Notes: generated by a model not told the origin, from the letters alone. A DNA stretch of 64,000 nt from Ohessyouella blattaphilus (GCF_024721265.1 NZ_JAMXOC010000012.1:26345-90344), one strand, 5' to 3'. Shown: positions 16,964 to 25,651, counted from the first letter of the stretch. Numbers and translations are program-made.

Positions 16964-18494
16964 ACTTTCCCTCCTCTCCGATCATACTTACGTAACTGCC
17001 GCTGTATTCATTGTTTTCTATGCTTAAATTCTCCGTATTCCAGATATAGATACCCAGATCTTTGATCATGGCAAAGTCCTCGAGCATCTCTGGAACTTCC
17101 GCGACCCGTTGTTCGCTAAAAGAAAAGCGACTATTCTCAATTCTTACATTCTCGATCTTGCTTTCCGGTAGTCCGTACATGAAGATGCCGCAACCGCGAA
17201 TATCGGTCAGTTCTACGTCCTCAATCAGGATATCCCTGATTACCGGCGTATACTTATCCTTCGGCGCTGCCTCCCGGGACTGTACATACTCGCTTTTTCC
17301 GTCTGGGTCACAGTTATAAAACATATTGATGGCAATCCCGTGCTTTACCTCTTTCATATAGAGCTTTGAAAGCATCACATTTTCCACCAGGGAACCACTC
17401 CCGCGGCCCCGTCTGGTCTTGATGCGAATCCCTCTATCTGTCCCTTCCATAAAGCACTGAGAGACCTGCATCCTTCTGGCGCCGCAGCTAATCTCTGAGC
17501 CTAAGGCTATCCCGCCGTGACCACTGCCCATATAACAATTAGAAATCTGAATATCTTCACAGGGCTGATAATCAAACTGACTCATAAAATACTTCCCTGA
17601 CTTAATCGCAATACAGTCATCGCCTACGTCAAAGCGACACCCGGCAATGATAACTCGCTGGCAGCTCTCAGGATTAATCCCGTCCGTATTGGGAGAGTTT
17701 TTATCGCTTTGGAGAAACAAGTTATAAATCTCCACCTGCTCACAGTAAAAAGGATGGATGTTCCAAGACGCCGAATTTTTACTAGTAAAGCCCATAAGGG
17801 TAATATTCTTACATTTATTGAGGAAAATATTTTTCGGACGATAGGCCACCTTTTTCACCTTCGGGTTCTGCCACCAGTCTCCTTCAAGGCCATTGCCATC
17901 GATCACGCCGTCACCGAAGATCTCCACATTCTCCACCTCAAATCCCAGGAGCACACTGCTGTAGGTATCGAGAGGATTGCCCTCCCAGGAAGCACCGACG
18001 GTAGCCTTCTCGTAATTGTAGTTCTTCTGGAAGCCCTTTAGCACGGCTAGCGAGGATCGCTCCGTATTCTGCTTAATCACACATCCTGCTTCTAAATAAA
18101 GGGAGACGTCTGATTTAAGCAAAATTTGGTCCACCAGATACGTGCCTTTCGGAAAGCGAACAATAGCTCCTTTCGGAGCCAGATAAATCGCCGCGTTAAT
18201 GCCACTAGTAGCGTTTGCTACGCCGTCGCCACTAGCATTGTACTGGGTAATATCGATGACGTAGTCGGCGCTTCTCGTCTTCACTTCCAGCTGATAATTA
18301 ACCGTTTTCGTTTCTAGCCTAAGTTGGTAGCTCGTATCAGGCTTTAGGCCAAAGACTGAGATTATATTCTCCCGGTACGTGCCCCACAATTTTTCATCTA
18401 TATATAAATCATACGCTGCTTCGGCATAGTAGGGCGTGTCGTAATTAAGCTTTAAGACGAAGCCGAAAGGGGTATTTTTAATAATCGTTAACAT
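16947..18494 (-). CDS. Cytoplasmic GH28 polygalacturonase-family glycoside hydrolase
   Basis: 515 aa. Residues 1-75 form a short beta-rich domain resembling fibronectin type III. The rest is the right-handed beta-helix with the four GH28 signatures: SPNTDGINP, VGDDCIAIKSG, GSGHGGIALGS and RGIRIKTRRGRG. No signal peptide is present, so it probably trims imported oligogalacturonides (exo-type or rhamnogalacturonan-specific) rather than polymer outside the cell. It lies in the same operon as the importer and GH105, 24 bases downstream of the RDD gene. Confidence 0.92.
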   Translation of the reverse strand: MLTIIKNTPFGFVLKLNYDTPYYAEAAYDLYIDEKLWGTYRENIISVFGLKPDTSYQLRLETKTVNYQLEVKTRSADYVIDITQYNASGDGVANATSGINAAIYLAPKGAIVRFPKGTYLVDQILLKSDVSLYLEAGCVIKQNTERSSLAVLKGFQKNYNYEKATVGASWEGNPLDTYSSVLLGFEVENVEIFGDGVIDGNGLEGDWWQNPKVKKVAYRPKNIFLNKCKNITLMGFTSKNSASWNIHPFYCEQVEIYNLFLQSDKNSPNTDGINPESCQRVIIAGCRFDVGDDCIAIKSGKYFMSQFDYQPCEDIQISNCYMGSGHGGIALGSEISCGARRMQVSQCFMEGTDRGIRIKTRRGRGSGSLVENVMLSKLYMKEVKHGIAINMFYNCDPDGKSEYVQSREAAPKDKYTPVIRDILIEDVELTDIRGCGIFMYGLPESKIENVRIENSRFSFSEQRVAEVPEMLEDFAMIKDLGIYIWNTENLSIENNEYSGSYVSMIGEEGKCEGDK

Positions 18495-18518
18495 ATAACT
18501 CCTTATAGTCAGAATCCC

Positions 18519-18971
18519 CTAAGCCCTTTGCTTAGAGGAAACTACGCGTGTATGGGTTGCTTCCTCATGCCCTCCTGGTTTCCCAAGGAAAAGAGGGATG
18601 CAGATAAAGAAGCAGCTCATTAGTTTGCATAAAATTTCTCTTTGGACGATGACGGCAATCGGTACTGCCTCGTCCTTACTGTCAGTCGTAATAATCTTTA
18701 AAGAAAAGAAGGCCTTTCCTAGGGTCTGACCATTTTTCATAAAGGGATACTGAAGTAAGTAGTAGACAAAGATGTAAAGCAAGATAGCCGCAATAACCGC
18801 TGCGTAGGCATTTCCTACTAGCTTCACTAAAAAAGGAGTGACGTAAGCAAACGTTACGAACAAAAGTAACACTCCAACCACCAAATCAATCAGCTGTGCT
18901 AATACTCTTCTTACGTACATCATCGCTTTGTCACTCCATTTCTTAAAAACAAAGGTTTTACTCTTTTCCAC
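18519..18971 (-). CDS. RDD-family membrane protein
   Basis: 150 aa. It has the RDD pattern (RRVLAQLIDLVVG in the first transmembrane helix), a second helix, and the conserved GQTLGKAFFSLKI motif. Roughly three hydrophobic segments are predicted. It overlaps the upstream permease gene by 14 bp, so it is part of the pectin-oligosaccharide ABC operon. RDD proteins are mostly uncharacterised; some act as cation antiporters. Its presence inside an ABC importer operon is uncommon. Confidence 0.8.
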   Translation of the reverse strand: MEKSKTFVFKKWSDKAMMYVRRVLAQLIDLVVGVLLLFVTFAYVTPFLVKLVGNAYAAVIAAILLYIFVYYLLQYPFMKNGQTLGKAFFSLKIITTDSKDEAVPIAVIVQREILCKLMSCFFICIPLFLGKPGGHEEATHTRVVSSKQRA

Positions 18972-19815
18972 CAGTACTTGCTACACCATCGACAAAATAT
19001 CTTGACCCGGCAAAGAAAAGGGCAATCATTGGCAATAGGGCTAAGCACGAGGCCGCAAATATCTTGCCGTAGACGATCATCGTATCGCCGTCAAGCTGTT
19101 GCTTTAAAATCATCGATAGCACCGTCTTGTCCGGTGAGTTTAAATAAATCAAAGGGCCTTGGAAGTCATTCATACCCCACATAAAGCAAAGCAGTCCTAC
19201 CGTAATAATGATCGGCTTGATAACCGGCACAATGATTTTGGAGAGAATCTGTAAGTCGTTACAGCCATCAATTACCGCTGCCTCATCTAGCTGTCTCGGA
19301 ATCGTTCGCATAAACTGAATAATCATGAAGATGAAGAACGAGGATGAGGCGAAAATATCCTGAATGAAAAGACTGGCAAACGTATCTAGCAAACCGACCT
19401 GACGGTATAATAAGTAGAGAGGGATACGAAACGCTAACTCTGGCATGAGCAAGGTTACGATAACCGCGGTAAAGACAAACTTCTTGCCTTTAAAATTCTT
19501 TCTCGCGATTACGTACGCCGTCAAGGTACAGGAAATAACGGTAAAAAATGTTTTTGGCACAAGGAACTTTAAAGTATTGCCAAAGTAGAACCAAATGGTG
19601 TGATCACTTGAGATATTCCAGGCGCTCTTAATGTTTTCTAGCGTTCCTCGACCACTGGCGGGAAGCGGATTAAAGGTGCCAAAAATATCGATATTGTCCT
19701 TAAAGGAAGAACCAATCATCCAGATGAGAGGATAGATTAGGATTACTCCCACGATAATTAACAAGGTGTAACGGATAATTGAATTGATGATTTTGCTTCT
19801 TTTTGTTAACTCCAT
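18958..19815 (-). CDS. ABC transporter permease, MalG/CUT1 type
   Basis: 285 aa with about six transmembrane helices. The EAA motif reads EAAVIDGCNDLQILSKIIVPVIKP, the site of contact with the ATPase. It forms the importer with the adjacent permease and lipoprotein. No ATPase gene is present in the operon, which is normal for CUT1 importers that share a MsmX-type ATPase. Substrate inferred from the neighbours: pectic oligosaccharides. Confidence 0.92.
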   Translation of the reverse strand: MELTKRSKIINSIIRYTLLIIVGVILIYPLIWMIGSSFKDNIDIFGTFNPLPASGRGTLENIKSAWNISSDHTIWFYFGNTLKFLVPKTFFTVISCTLTAYVIARKNFKGKKFVFTAVIVTLLMPELAFRIPLYLLYRQVGLLDTFASLFIQDIFASSSFFIFMIIQFMRTIPRQLDEAAVIDGCNDLQILSKIIVPVIKPIIITVGLLCFMWGMNDFQGPLIYLNSPDKTVLSMILKQQLDGDTMIVYGKIFAASCLALLPMIALFFAGSRYFVDGVASTGGKE

Positions 19816-19829
19816 GTTCTTCCTCCCCT

Positions 19830-20723
19830 CTAGTCGTTATAGTATACGTAATTATCTGAAGTCTTAAAGATAATGATGGTAAAGATACCGATGATTGCTA
19901 GAAGCACCCATGTCAGCGCACTGGCATACCCGTAATTTCCCTTTTGGAATGCCTCTTCATAGATGTAGAGGTTTAGGAAATATGTGGTCTTATTCGGTCC
20001 ACCCTTCGTAATCAAGTAAGCCGAGTTGAACTCTTGGAAGGCCTTAACCAGAACGTTAATCGCATTAAAGAGAATAACCGGCGTAATAATCGGTACGGTA
20101 ATACTAAATAGCTGTCTAATCTTCGACGCGCCGTCTAGAGAAGCTGCCTCGTAAAGAGATTTGGATACCCCTTGAAGCGCCGACAAGAAGATTAACATGG
20201 TGGAACCAAACTGCCACGCCTTTAAAATAATCAGCGTAAAGATGGCAAAATTCGCATCCTTTGTCCAGTTAATGGCCACCTCGCCATTCGTGAACACACT
20301 TAAGACCGTATTGATGGGACCATTCACATCAAATAGCATGGTCCACAGAATGGATACGGCCACATTCCCTCCGAGAATAGAAGGAATGTAGTATGCCGTC
20401 CGGAAAAAGTTAACCCCTTTAAGTTTGAAGTTCAGGATAAAAGCAACGAAGAACGCAACAATTACGACTACAGGAGTACCAATTAGTACGTACTTAAGGG
20501 TTGCCACGAGAGATGTCCTGAATATTTCATCTTTAGTAAAAATCTCTATGTAGTTTTCTAGTCCAATAAATTCTGGATCACCTAAGATCGGATACTCCTG
20601 GAGGCTGTAGAAAAAGGAAACCACAATCGGATACACCTTAAAAATCACAAAGCCAATCATCCAAGGAAGTAACATCAAATAGGGAACATAATTGATTTTC
20701 TTCTTCGTCTTTTCTTTAGTCAT
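19830..20723 (-). CDS. ABC transporter permease, MalF/CUT1 type
   Basis: 297 aa, six hydrophobic helices starting at LMLLPWMIGFVIFKVYPIVV. The EAA loop is EAASLDGASKIRQLFSITVPIITP. It overlaps the end of the substrate-binding protein gene by 8 bp and precedes the second permease by 14 bases. Partner of the MalG-type protein. Confidence 0.92.
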   Translation of the reverse strand: MTKEKTKKKINYVPYLMLLPWMIGFVIFKVYPIVVSFFYSLQEYPILGDPEFIGLENYIEIFTKDEIFRTSLVATLKYVLIGTPVVVIVAFFVAFILNFKLKGVNFFRTAYYIPSILGGNVAVSILWTMLFDVNGPINTVLSVFTNGEVAINWTKDANFAIFTLIILKAWQFGSTMLIFLSALQGVSKSLYEAASLDGASKIRQLFSITVPIITPVILFNAINVLVKAFQEFNSAYLITKGGPNKTTYFLNLYIYEEAFQKGNYGYASALTWVLLAIIGIFTIIIFKTSDNYVYYND

Positions 20724-22038
20724 ATAATTTGTCCAACTCTTCCTGTTGATCTGCTATATATTTGGCTGCTGCATCTTGAGAATTATACTTGCCACTTCTA
20801 AGACCTTCAATGACAATATATCTCGTTCCGCGAACATTTTCATCCTCAAAGTACGGATCCATGATCGTTTGGTCGTAAGAGTTTAGAAGTTCGTAAGCTT
20901 CTGCCACTTTACCGGTAATCATACCTTCCGCTTCTTGAATTTCATTCGTCACTTTGTTACTAGAGATTCCTAGAGAAGTTCCTAGCGTTTTAACGGCTTC
21001 TTCATTGGTAAACATGAAGTTTACGAAATCAGCTGCCACATCTGGGTACTTGCTGTTTTTAGAAACGGCGTAACCAAGATTGGGTTTTACGTATACCGTT
21101 GGCTCTGTACCGTCTTCGGTAATATATGGTTTTACCACTAGCTCGTCGTCATGTCCGCCACCTTTATAAGAACCTGTGTACTTATTAAGCGTACCTGCCC
21201 ATTCGTATACAGCACCTGCTCTACCACTTGTCCATACTGGGTTTGATTCGTTTTGAATCGGATCATCTTGCTCAAACTTTGGCAATGCTCCTGCATCTTC
21301 AAGAGCTAAATATTGATCAAAGACCGCTGCTACGTCTTTCTCGCTATAATTCACTTTACCATCGCTCTGCATCACCTTGCCCGTAGCGTTATATAGCATC
21401 TGCGCAATATAAAGATCGGTACACTCTTTCCCCACATTGATACTTACGTATTTGTTGTCCGCACCTGTAGCCGTATTACCTGCACCAATTACCGCTGCGG
21501 CGGCGATCATCTCGTCGTATGTGGTCGGATACTCGATTCCTGCTTCGTCGAAAATGGTACTGTTAACTACCTGCACGCGACCGTTCATACCGTGAGGAAC
21601 CGCTGCTTGCTCGCCGTCTACTTCCATCGCTTTTAGGTAATCGCTATCCCAGTTGCTAAGTTCTAGATAATCGGAAAGCTCGTTTAAATCATAGAATACG
21701 TTGGAACCTTTACCAAAGGAATGTACCCAGTTGTAGTTAACCTGCATAACGTCCGCTTCTGTTTTTCCTGAAAGCTGGGTAAGCATCTTGGTTTGCCAAC
21801 CATCCCAAGCACCGTAGACAACCTCAACCGTTACATTAGGATTCTCAGCTTCATATAGCTTAACAACCTCCTGCATAGCTGTATGACGGTCGTCCGAACC
21901 CCACCATGAAAAAGAAATGGTTACTTCTTCATCGGCGCCGGTTTCCTTTACTTCTTCCTTCTTACTACCACATCCTGTCAAGGCTGCACCTAATACCATT
22001 ACTGAAACTAATAAGCCTGCTATCACTCTTCTTTTCAT
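20716..22038 (-). CDS. Extracellular oligosaccharide-binding lipoprotein (SBP family 1)
   Basis: A GAGGAGGAC ribosome site directly precedes two consecutive ATGs (22041 and 22038). The second has the better spacing, giving about 440 aa. The signal MKRRVIAGLLVSVMVLGAAL ends in the lipobox LTGC. The family-1 binding fold follows (VTISFSWWGSDDRHTAMQEV, then NPVWTSGRAGAVYEWAG). First gene of the pectin-oligosaccharide operon, with a promoter and an operator just upstream. Captures oligosaccharides at the outer face of the membrane. Confidence 0.92.
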   Translation of the reverse strand: MKRRVIAGLLVSVMVLGAALTGCGSKKEEVKETGADEEVTISFSWWGSDDRHTAMQEVVKLYEAENPNVTVEVVYGAWDGWQTKMLTQLSGKTEADVMQVNYNWVHSFGKGSNVFYDLNELSDYLELSNWDSDYLKAMEVDGEQAAVPHGMNGRVQVVNSTIFDEAGIEYPTTYDEMIAAAAVIGAGNTATGADNKYVSINVGKECTDLYIAQMLYNATGKVMQSDGKVNYSEKDVAAVFDQYLALEDAGALPKFEQDDPIQNESNPVWTSGRAGAVYEWAGTLNKYTGSYKGGGHDDELVVKPYITEDGTEPTVYVKPNLGYAVSKNSKYPDVAADFVNFMFTNEEAVKTLGTSLGISSNKVTNEIQEAEGMITGKVAEAYELLNSYDQTIMDPYFEDENVRGTRYIVIEGLRSGKYNSQDAAAKYIADQQEELDKLYD

Positions 22039-22088
22039 CATGTCCTCCTCTTCCTTATGCTTATCTTCCATTTGCAAGTTTTTAAAAT

Positions 22089-22102
22089 TGTAAGCGCTTT
22101 CA
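22089..22102. promoter_or_regulatory. Operator of the pectin ABC operon (proximal)
   Basis: TGTAAGCGCTTTCA, one arm altered, immediately downstream of the promoter at 22115-22143. Fits both the LacI-type motif of the uxa region and the cre consensus. Confidence 0.65.
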
Positions 22103-22114
22103 CTTCATGCTTTT

Positions 22115-22143
22115 ATATTATCTAAGATGATTCGATAATGCAA
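22115..22143 (-). promoter_or_regulatory. Promoter of the pectin ABC operon
   Basis: Minus strand: TTGCAT (22138-22143), a 17-base spacer and TAATAT (22115-22120). The start would lie just before the proximal operator. Confidence 0.6.
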
Positions 22144-22289
22144 TCGCTATTTTCCATGAAACTACAGTAACTTTTTTGGTAAATATCTATATAAGATTGT
22201 TTTTTTTGAACACTACCTTGATTTTTTGAGCCTAGGCTTCGTCAAATTGCAAAACACTACACCTGTTTCCCTTTATGAATTTCTCAAAA

Positions 22290-22303
22290 TGTAATCGCTT
22301 ACA
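22290..22303. promoter_or_regulatory. Distal operator of the pectin ABC operon
   Basis: TGTAATCGCTTACA, 201 bp upstream of the proximal operator, centre to centre. The 22144-22289 stretch between them has no gene. The pair could support repression by DNA looping. Confidence 0.55.
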
Positions 22304-22333
22304 GTAGTAATAAAAAGGAAGTTTTAAATGCTT

Positions 22334-22365
22334 AAAAAGCACCGACATTTCTGCCGGTGCTTTTT
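22334..22365. terminator. Bidirectional terminator hairpin
   Basis: AAAAAGCACCG / CGGTGCTTTTT, 11-bp stem with a 10-base loop and A/T tracts on both sides. On the minus strand it ends the small antitoxin-like gene. Confidence 0.75.
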
Positions 22366-22372
22366 AATTCTA

Positions 22373-22528
22373 CTATAAATTATAGCCCCTTTGGATATCT
22401 GCAAACACTTCACTTGCCGGCCTTGTCCTACCAGCTTTTAGATCTGCATAGCCCTTCTCCAATTCCATATTTAACTGTTCTTCCGTTAAAGAGCTTATAT
22501 CCAGTATCTTATCCTTAGACTTTTCCAA
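22373..22528 (-). CDS. Small antitoxin-like protein (RelB/DinJ or Phd tail), probably a remnant
   Basis: A 51-codon frame, using the TTG at 22528 after a GGGGTG ribosome-like site; a GTG at 22540 is the alternative start. It reads LEKSKDKILDISSLTEEQLN and ends EKGYADLKAGRTRPASEVFA followed by DIQRGYNL. The second half resembles the C-terminal, toxin-wrapping part of RelB-type antitoxins. The N-terminal DNA-binding segment is short, and no toxin gene follows before the terminator. It may be an orphan or decayed antitoxin. Confidence 0.5.
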   Translation of the reverse strand: MEKSKDKILDISSLTEEQLNMELEKGYADLKAGRTRPASEVFADIQRGYNL

Positions 22529-22555
22529 TACACATATCACCCCTTCATATATAAA

Positions 22556-22657
22556 TTAATTCTCTTCAATATCCTTTGAAACCACTTTATTCCTACCTGT
22601 CTCTTTTGCTTCATATAAGTATGAATCCGCTCTAACAAGCGCCGTATCTACTATTCA
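22556..22657 (-). pseudogene. C-terminal fragment of a GGDEF diguanylate cyclase
   Basis: Thirty-odd codons reading IVDTALVRADSYLYEAKETG then RNKVVSKDIEEN, ending in TAA. This is the characteristic last segment of GGDEF domains (ALxxADxxLYxAKxxGRN). An in-frame TGA precedes it directly, and the stop codon of the HIRAN gene lies next to it. So only the tail is left, brought here by a deletion or recombination. Confidence 0.65.
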
Positions 22658-22658
22658 C

Positions 22659-22955
22659 CTACTCCTCATCAAGATAGCAGATAACACCCCGAGGCAAAAT
22701 ATACAGAATAGTTCCTATAGCGGTATCGTCCATTTTTTCATAAAGGCGACCCGCACTCATGCTTTCACCTTGAACTGTATAGGGGCTATTGGCAACGTAA
22801 CCCACTACGCCAAGCCCCTCCATCTCCACCTTAATCGCTTCCATGTCATAATCATTATCAGGCTCCTTCGTAAGCTTAACCTTCATATCTCGTTCTAGGA
22901 ATTCCTGACCGTAATAGTGATTTAATCCGGTAATTGTAAAATACTTTCTTTCCAT
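22659..22955 (-). CDS. HIRAN-domain protein
   Basis: About 98 aa. The start is set at the ATG ending at 22955, behind AAGGAGG; the frame reading from 22979 overlaps the upstream gene. The sequence FTITGLNHYYGQEFLERDMK, then LTKEPDNDYDMEAIKVEM and VVGYVANSPYTV, is a HIRAN domain. In other proteins this fold recognises DNA 3' ends or damaged DNA; here it stands alone. It follows the Cys/His-motif protein gene and is probably co-transcribed with it. Confidence 0.75.
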   Translation of the reverse strand: MERKYFTITGLNHYYGQEFLERDMKVKLTKEPDNDYDMEAIKVEMEGLGVVGYVANSPYTVQGESMSAGRLYEKMDDTAIGTILYILPRGVICYLDEE

Positions 22956-22972
22956 CTTTGTTTCCTCCTTCT

Positions 22973-23584
22973 TTAACAAAATGATAGTTTCTTATACTCG
23001 GGATTCTCTTCTTCTAGTGTTTTAAAAAGAGAATCGATTCTCCGACACTGCCGCCGCCATTGCACCTTAGTTTCACGCCGACGATACCTCTCATTGGAGA
23101 ACTTCATGATTTTTTCGCCTCTTTCTACTGCTGCCCGGTACTTATCATGCTCGTAGATATAATGAAGCGCCGACGCAATTCCTGAGGCGTACATCTTATC
23201 TTTCTGACGATGATAAATTTCATATTGTGGCTGGGTAAAATCTAGCGGCTTATCCGTTCTACTGCGGTGATAAATGGCTATCTTGTCTTCCCGGCGAACG
23301 TAGACCAACTTCCAACAGCCAACCTCGCTTTTCACAAACAAGCTTCCTTCAATGTAATTAAACTCCAACTTCTTCTCCCGGTAGAGGGCAAGGCTCTTAC
23401 GTTCGGTCGCGTAATGATGATTCATGCTATTGCAGCATTTGCAGAGGCGATACCCCATATCCTCTGCTGCCTGCTTCGAAAGATGCATCCGGTTTTTTCT
23501 TTTGATGCGGAGCACGTATCTACAGCCCTGCTTATGGTAGATTAATGAATTGGTTCCCAAGCTAACAATTCTCTCATTCCTCAT
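22973..23584 (-). CDS. Uncharacterised protein with an N-terminal Ada-like Cys/His motif
   Basis: 203 aa, family not recognised. Residues 15-52 read YHKQGCRYVLRIKRKNR ... GYRLCKCCNSM, a C-x(n)-CxCC arrangement resembling the metal-binding Ada-type domain (HxxxC ... GYxxCxxC). The C-terminal 60 residues are strongly basic and probably helical (RYRRRETKVQWRRQCRRID). Pairing with a HIRAN protein suggests a nucleic-acid role, but this is only inference. Confidence 0.6.
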   Translation of the reverse strand: MRNERIVSLGTNSLIYHKQGCRYVLRIKRKNRMHLSKQAAEDMGYRLCKCCNSMNHHYATERKSLALYREKKLEFNYIEGSLFVKSEVGCWKLVYVRREDKIAIYHRSRTDKPLDFTQPQYEIYHRQKDKMYASGIASALHYIYEHDKYRAAVERGEKIMKFSNERYRRRETKVQWRRQCRRIDSLFKTLEEENPEYKKLSFC

Positions 23585-23713
23585 AGGCGCCTTCCTTTCT
23601 AGCTAGTCTAAGTTGCTAAGTGATTGGATAACTTTATTCTGCAATGTTTCATGTCCCATAATACGGACTTCGATTTTTGCACGCGTGCATAAAGGCAACC
23701 CACCCGTTATACC

Positions 23714-23743
23714 AAAAAAAGACGCCGTACCGGCGTCTTTTTT
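23714..23743. terminator. Terminator of frl operon I
   Basis: GACGCCG / CGGCGTC with a 3-base loop, flanked by seven A and seven T. It lies 17 bases after the stop of the FrlB-like gene (minus strand) and functions in both directions in principle. Confidence 0.85.
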
Positions 23744-23759
23744 CTTTTTTTACACACTT

Positions 23760-24773
23760 CTAATAATCAAATTGTCGATAATACCGTCTTATCTGTAATG
23801 GATGGCACAACTCTTTCTCCATATGCACATCGATGCGATTGGTCACCCCGTGGGTAACTAGGTGAGAAATACTTCCGCGGAATTTTCCACTTATACCTTT
23901 TAACTCATAATCCTTCGAGTCAATAATTACATAGTTACGGCACACTTTAGGCAGAAAGTTAGCCACTCGCTCAGCCGTTACTCTCTGCTCGTCTTCACCC
24001 ACAAAAAGAATCACCGGTGTTTCCGCTTCAATTACTTCTAACATTCCATGAAAGAATTCAGGTGCAGAAATCGACTTTGTCCGAATCCACATTTGCTCTT
24101 CCCAGTAACACATAGCGTACGAATAAGTTGACCCCAGTTGATTGCCCGCTCCCACAAAATAGTGAGGCATGTCAGGGTTCTTCTTTATAAATTCATATTT
24201 CGCCGCTGCAAATTCCTTAGCAAAATCATCTGCCTTTATCTCAACATCTACCAGGGCTTCAGCCAAGTGCGCTTCCATCTCCTGATTGTATTGATCATAA
24301 TCAGAAAATTCGCCATTATTAAACATAAGTCTATTAGCAACCATATAGAACTTTAATTGCTCATTTTCCGGATAGATTACACAATAATCCGACATCTCTT
24401 CTAGTGCAGTTCCTTTAATATCAATAAAGGCAAGTACTCTAGCTCCGAGTTCTTTAACAACCTTAATTGCCTCTACCATTTCCTGAGTGGTTCCCGTAAC
24501 AGAAGAAAAAATCACCACCGACTTACTTGTAATTCTTTTATTTCCAGTAGTTAAATACTCTGCTGCATTTTCTACAAATACTGGGAGCGAGCTTTTGCCA
24601 CGCATATACACTTCTACCTGCATACTTGAAGCCCACGTTCCACCAATACCCATAAAATAGACAGCATCAAAACCTTCATTCTGAATCTCATCTACAATTT
24701 TTTCAATTTCCGGCCTAAGAGCTAACGCCCCTTTAACACTACTTAATTTCTTTTCTTTATCAAATTTCAACAT
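23760..24773 (-). CDS. frlB: FrlB-like fructosamine 6-phosphate deglycase (SIS domains)
   Basis: 337 aa with two SIS domains. The first carries FMGIGGTWASS and FSSVTGTTQEMVEA, binding the sugar phosphate. The second has EFFHGMLEVIEAETPVILFV and ends QIRRYYRQFDY, closely resembling the C-terminus of E. coli FrlB. FrlB splits fructoselysine 6-phosphate into glucose 6-phosphate and lysine. The E/H of EFFHG correspond to the catalytic pair in this family. It is the last gene of operon I, after frlA and frlD, which strongly supports the call. A related glycated amine, such as glucoselysine, cannot be excluded. Confidence 0.85.
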   Translation of the reverse strand: MLKFDKEKKLSSVKGALALRPEIEKIVDEIQNEGFDAVYFMGIGGTWASSMQVEVYMRGKSSLPVFVENAAEYLTTGNKRITSKSVVIFSSVTGTTQEMVEAIKVVKELGARVLAFIDIKGTALEEMSDYCVIYPENEQLKFYMVANRLMFNNGEFSDYDQYNQEMEAHLAEALVDVEIKADDFAKEFAAAKYEFIKKNPDMPHYFVGAGNQLGSTYSYAMCYWEEQMWIRTKSISAPEFFHGMLEVIEAETPVILFVGEDEQRVTAERVANFLPKVCRNYVIIDSKDYELKGISGKFRGSISHLVTHGVTNRIDVHMEKELCHPLQIRRYYRQFDY

Positions 24774-24789
24774 TTATGCTCTTCCCTCC

Positions 24790-25575
24790 TTACCAAGCGC
24801 CTTGATACTGGATTGTCTCCGTTGCGTTTCTAGCGCCCATTTCCATACATTTCAAAATTTCTTGCTTCTCTAAAGCGCCCTTTAAAAAACCAGCGATATA
24901 GCTGTCACCAGCGCCCATTGTATCTACAACATCTGTTGCGATTATACCATATTTATAAAATTCTTTACCATCATACACAAGACTACCTTCTTCGCCTAGC
25001 GTAACAATAACGTACTTTGGCCCCTCTTTATGGTAAGCGCGCATTTGCGCCCGCAGCTCCTCAGTATCGCCATCATCCGTAGCATAGAAGAAATAATCCG
25101 TATTCTTAATAGCAATTTTCGGCGCTTCATCCTCTGGTCTCGTTGCTGCATCAAAAGCCGTCAAAACACCACGAGCCTGAATCTCTTCAAAATACTGTTC
25201 CGAATTTCCCCACAGACCAGAAACTACCATATCATGATCACATAAGAAATCAATACCCTCTTTATCCAGGGAAAATTCCGATAAAACCCCTTCATCATAG
25301 TCACCGAATACTCTATCACCCTCAACTAACTCCACTTGAGTAATCGCTGTTTTTCCCTCGAGCTTACGCAGATGGGAAACATCGACACCTTTCGCCTTAA
25401 TCCCGTCTATCATCTCTTGCCCATATCCATCCGTTCCCACTACTCCCGTATAAGAGGCTTCGCCGCCCAAGCGTACAAAATACACCGCTACATTAACTGG
25501 ATTGCCACCCGGATAGGCTTTATCAAGAGCGGCATAATAATCCATGCAATTATCTCCAACAGTTGCTAACTTCAT
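24790..25575 (-). CDS. frlD: FrlD-like fructosamine 6-kinase (PfkB family)
   Basis: 261 aa from the ATG ending at 25575, chosen because TGGAGG lies 5 bases upstream. The start MKLATVGDNCMDYY, the substrate motif GGNPVNVAVYFVRLGG, DRVFGDYDEGVLSEFSL, the catalytic DTMGAGDSYIAGFL and the ending ETIQYQGAW all closely follow E. coli FrlD. It phosphorylates the 6-OH of fructoselysine in the cytosol before FrlB cleaves it. It lies 16 bases upstream of frlB. A small inverted repeat (TTCGGCT/AGCCGAA, 25594-25625) lies before the gene. Confidence 0.9.
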   Translation of the reverse strand: MKLATVGDNCMDYYAALDKAYPGGNPVNVAVYFVRLGGEASYTGVVGTDGYGQEMIDGIKAKGVDVSHLRKLEGKTAITQVELVEGDRVFGDYDEGVLSEFSLDKEGIDFLCDHDMVVSGLWGNSEQYFEEIQARGVLTAFDAATRPEDEAPKIAIKNTDYFFYATDDGDTEELRAQMRAYHKEGPKYVIVTLGEEGSLVYDGKEFYKYGIIATDVVDTMGAGDSYIAGFLKGALEKQEILKCMEMGARNATETIQYQGAW

Positions 25576-25651
25576 CTTTACCTCCACAGTCATTTCGGCT
25601 AGAGCTAAAAGAAGCCCCAGCCGAATTAGATTTTCTAAACGCTGCTAACCA

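Noticed and set aside
22199..22289. Possible riboswitch in the leader of the pectin ABC operon
   Set aside because: It lies upstream of the predicted transcription start, and I see no recognisable aptamer structure.
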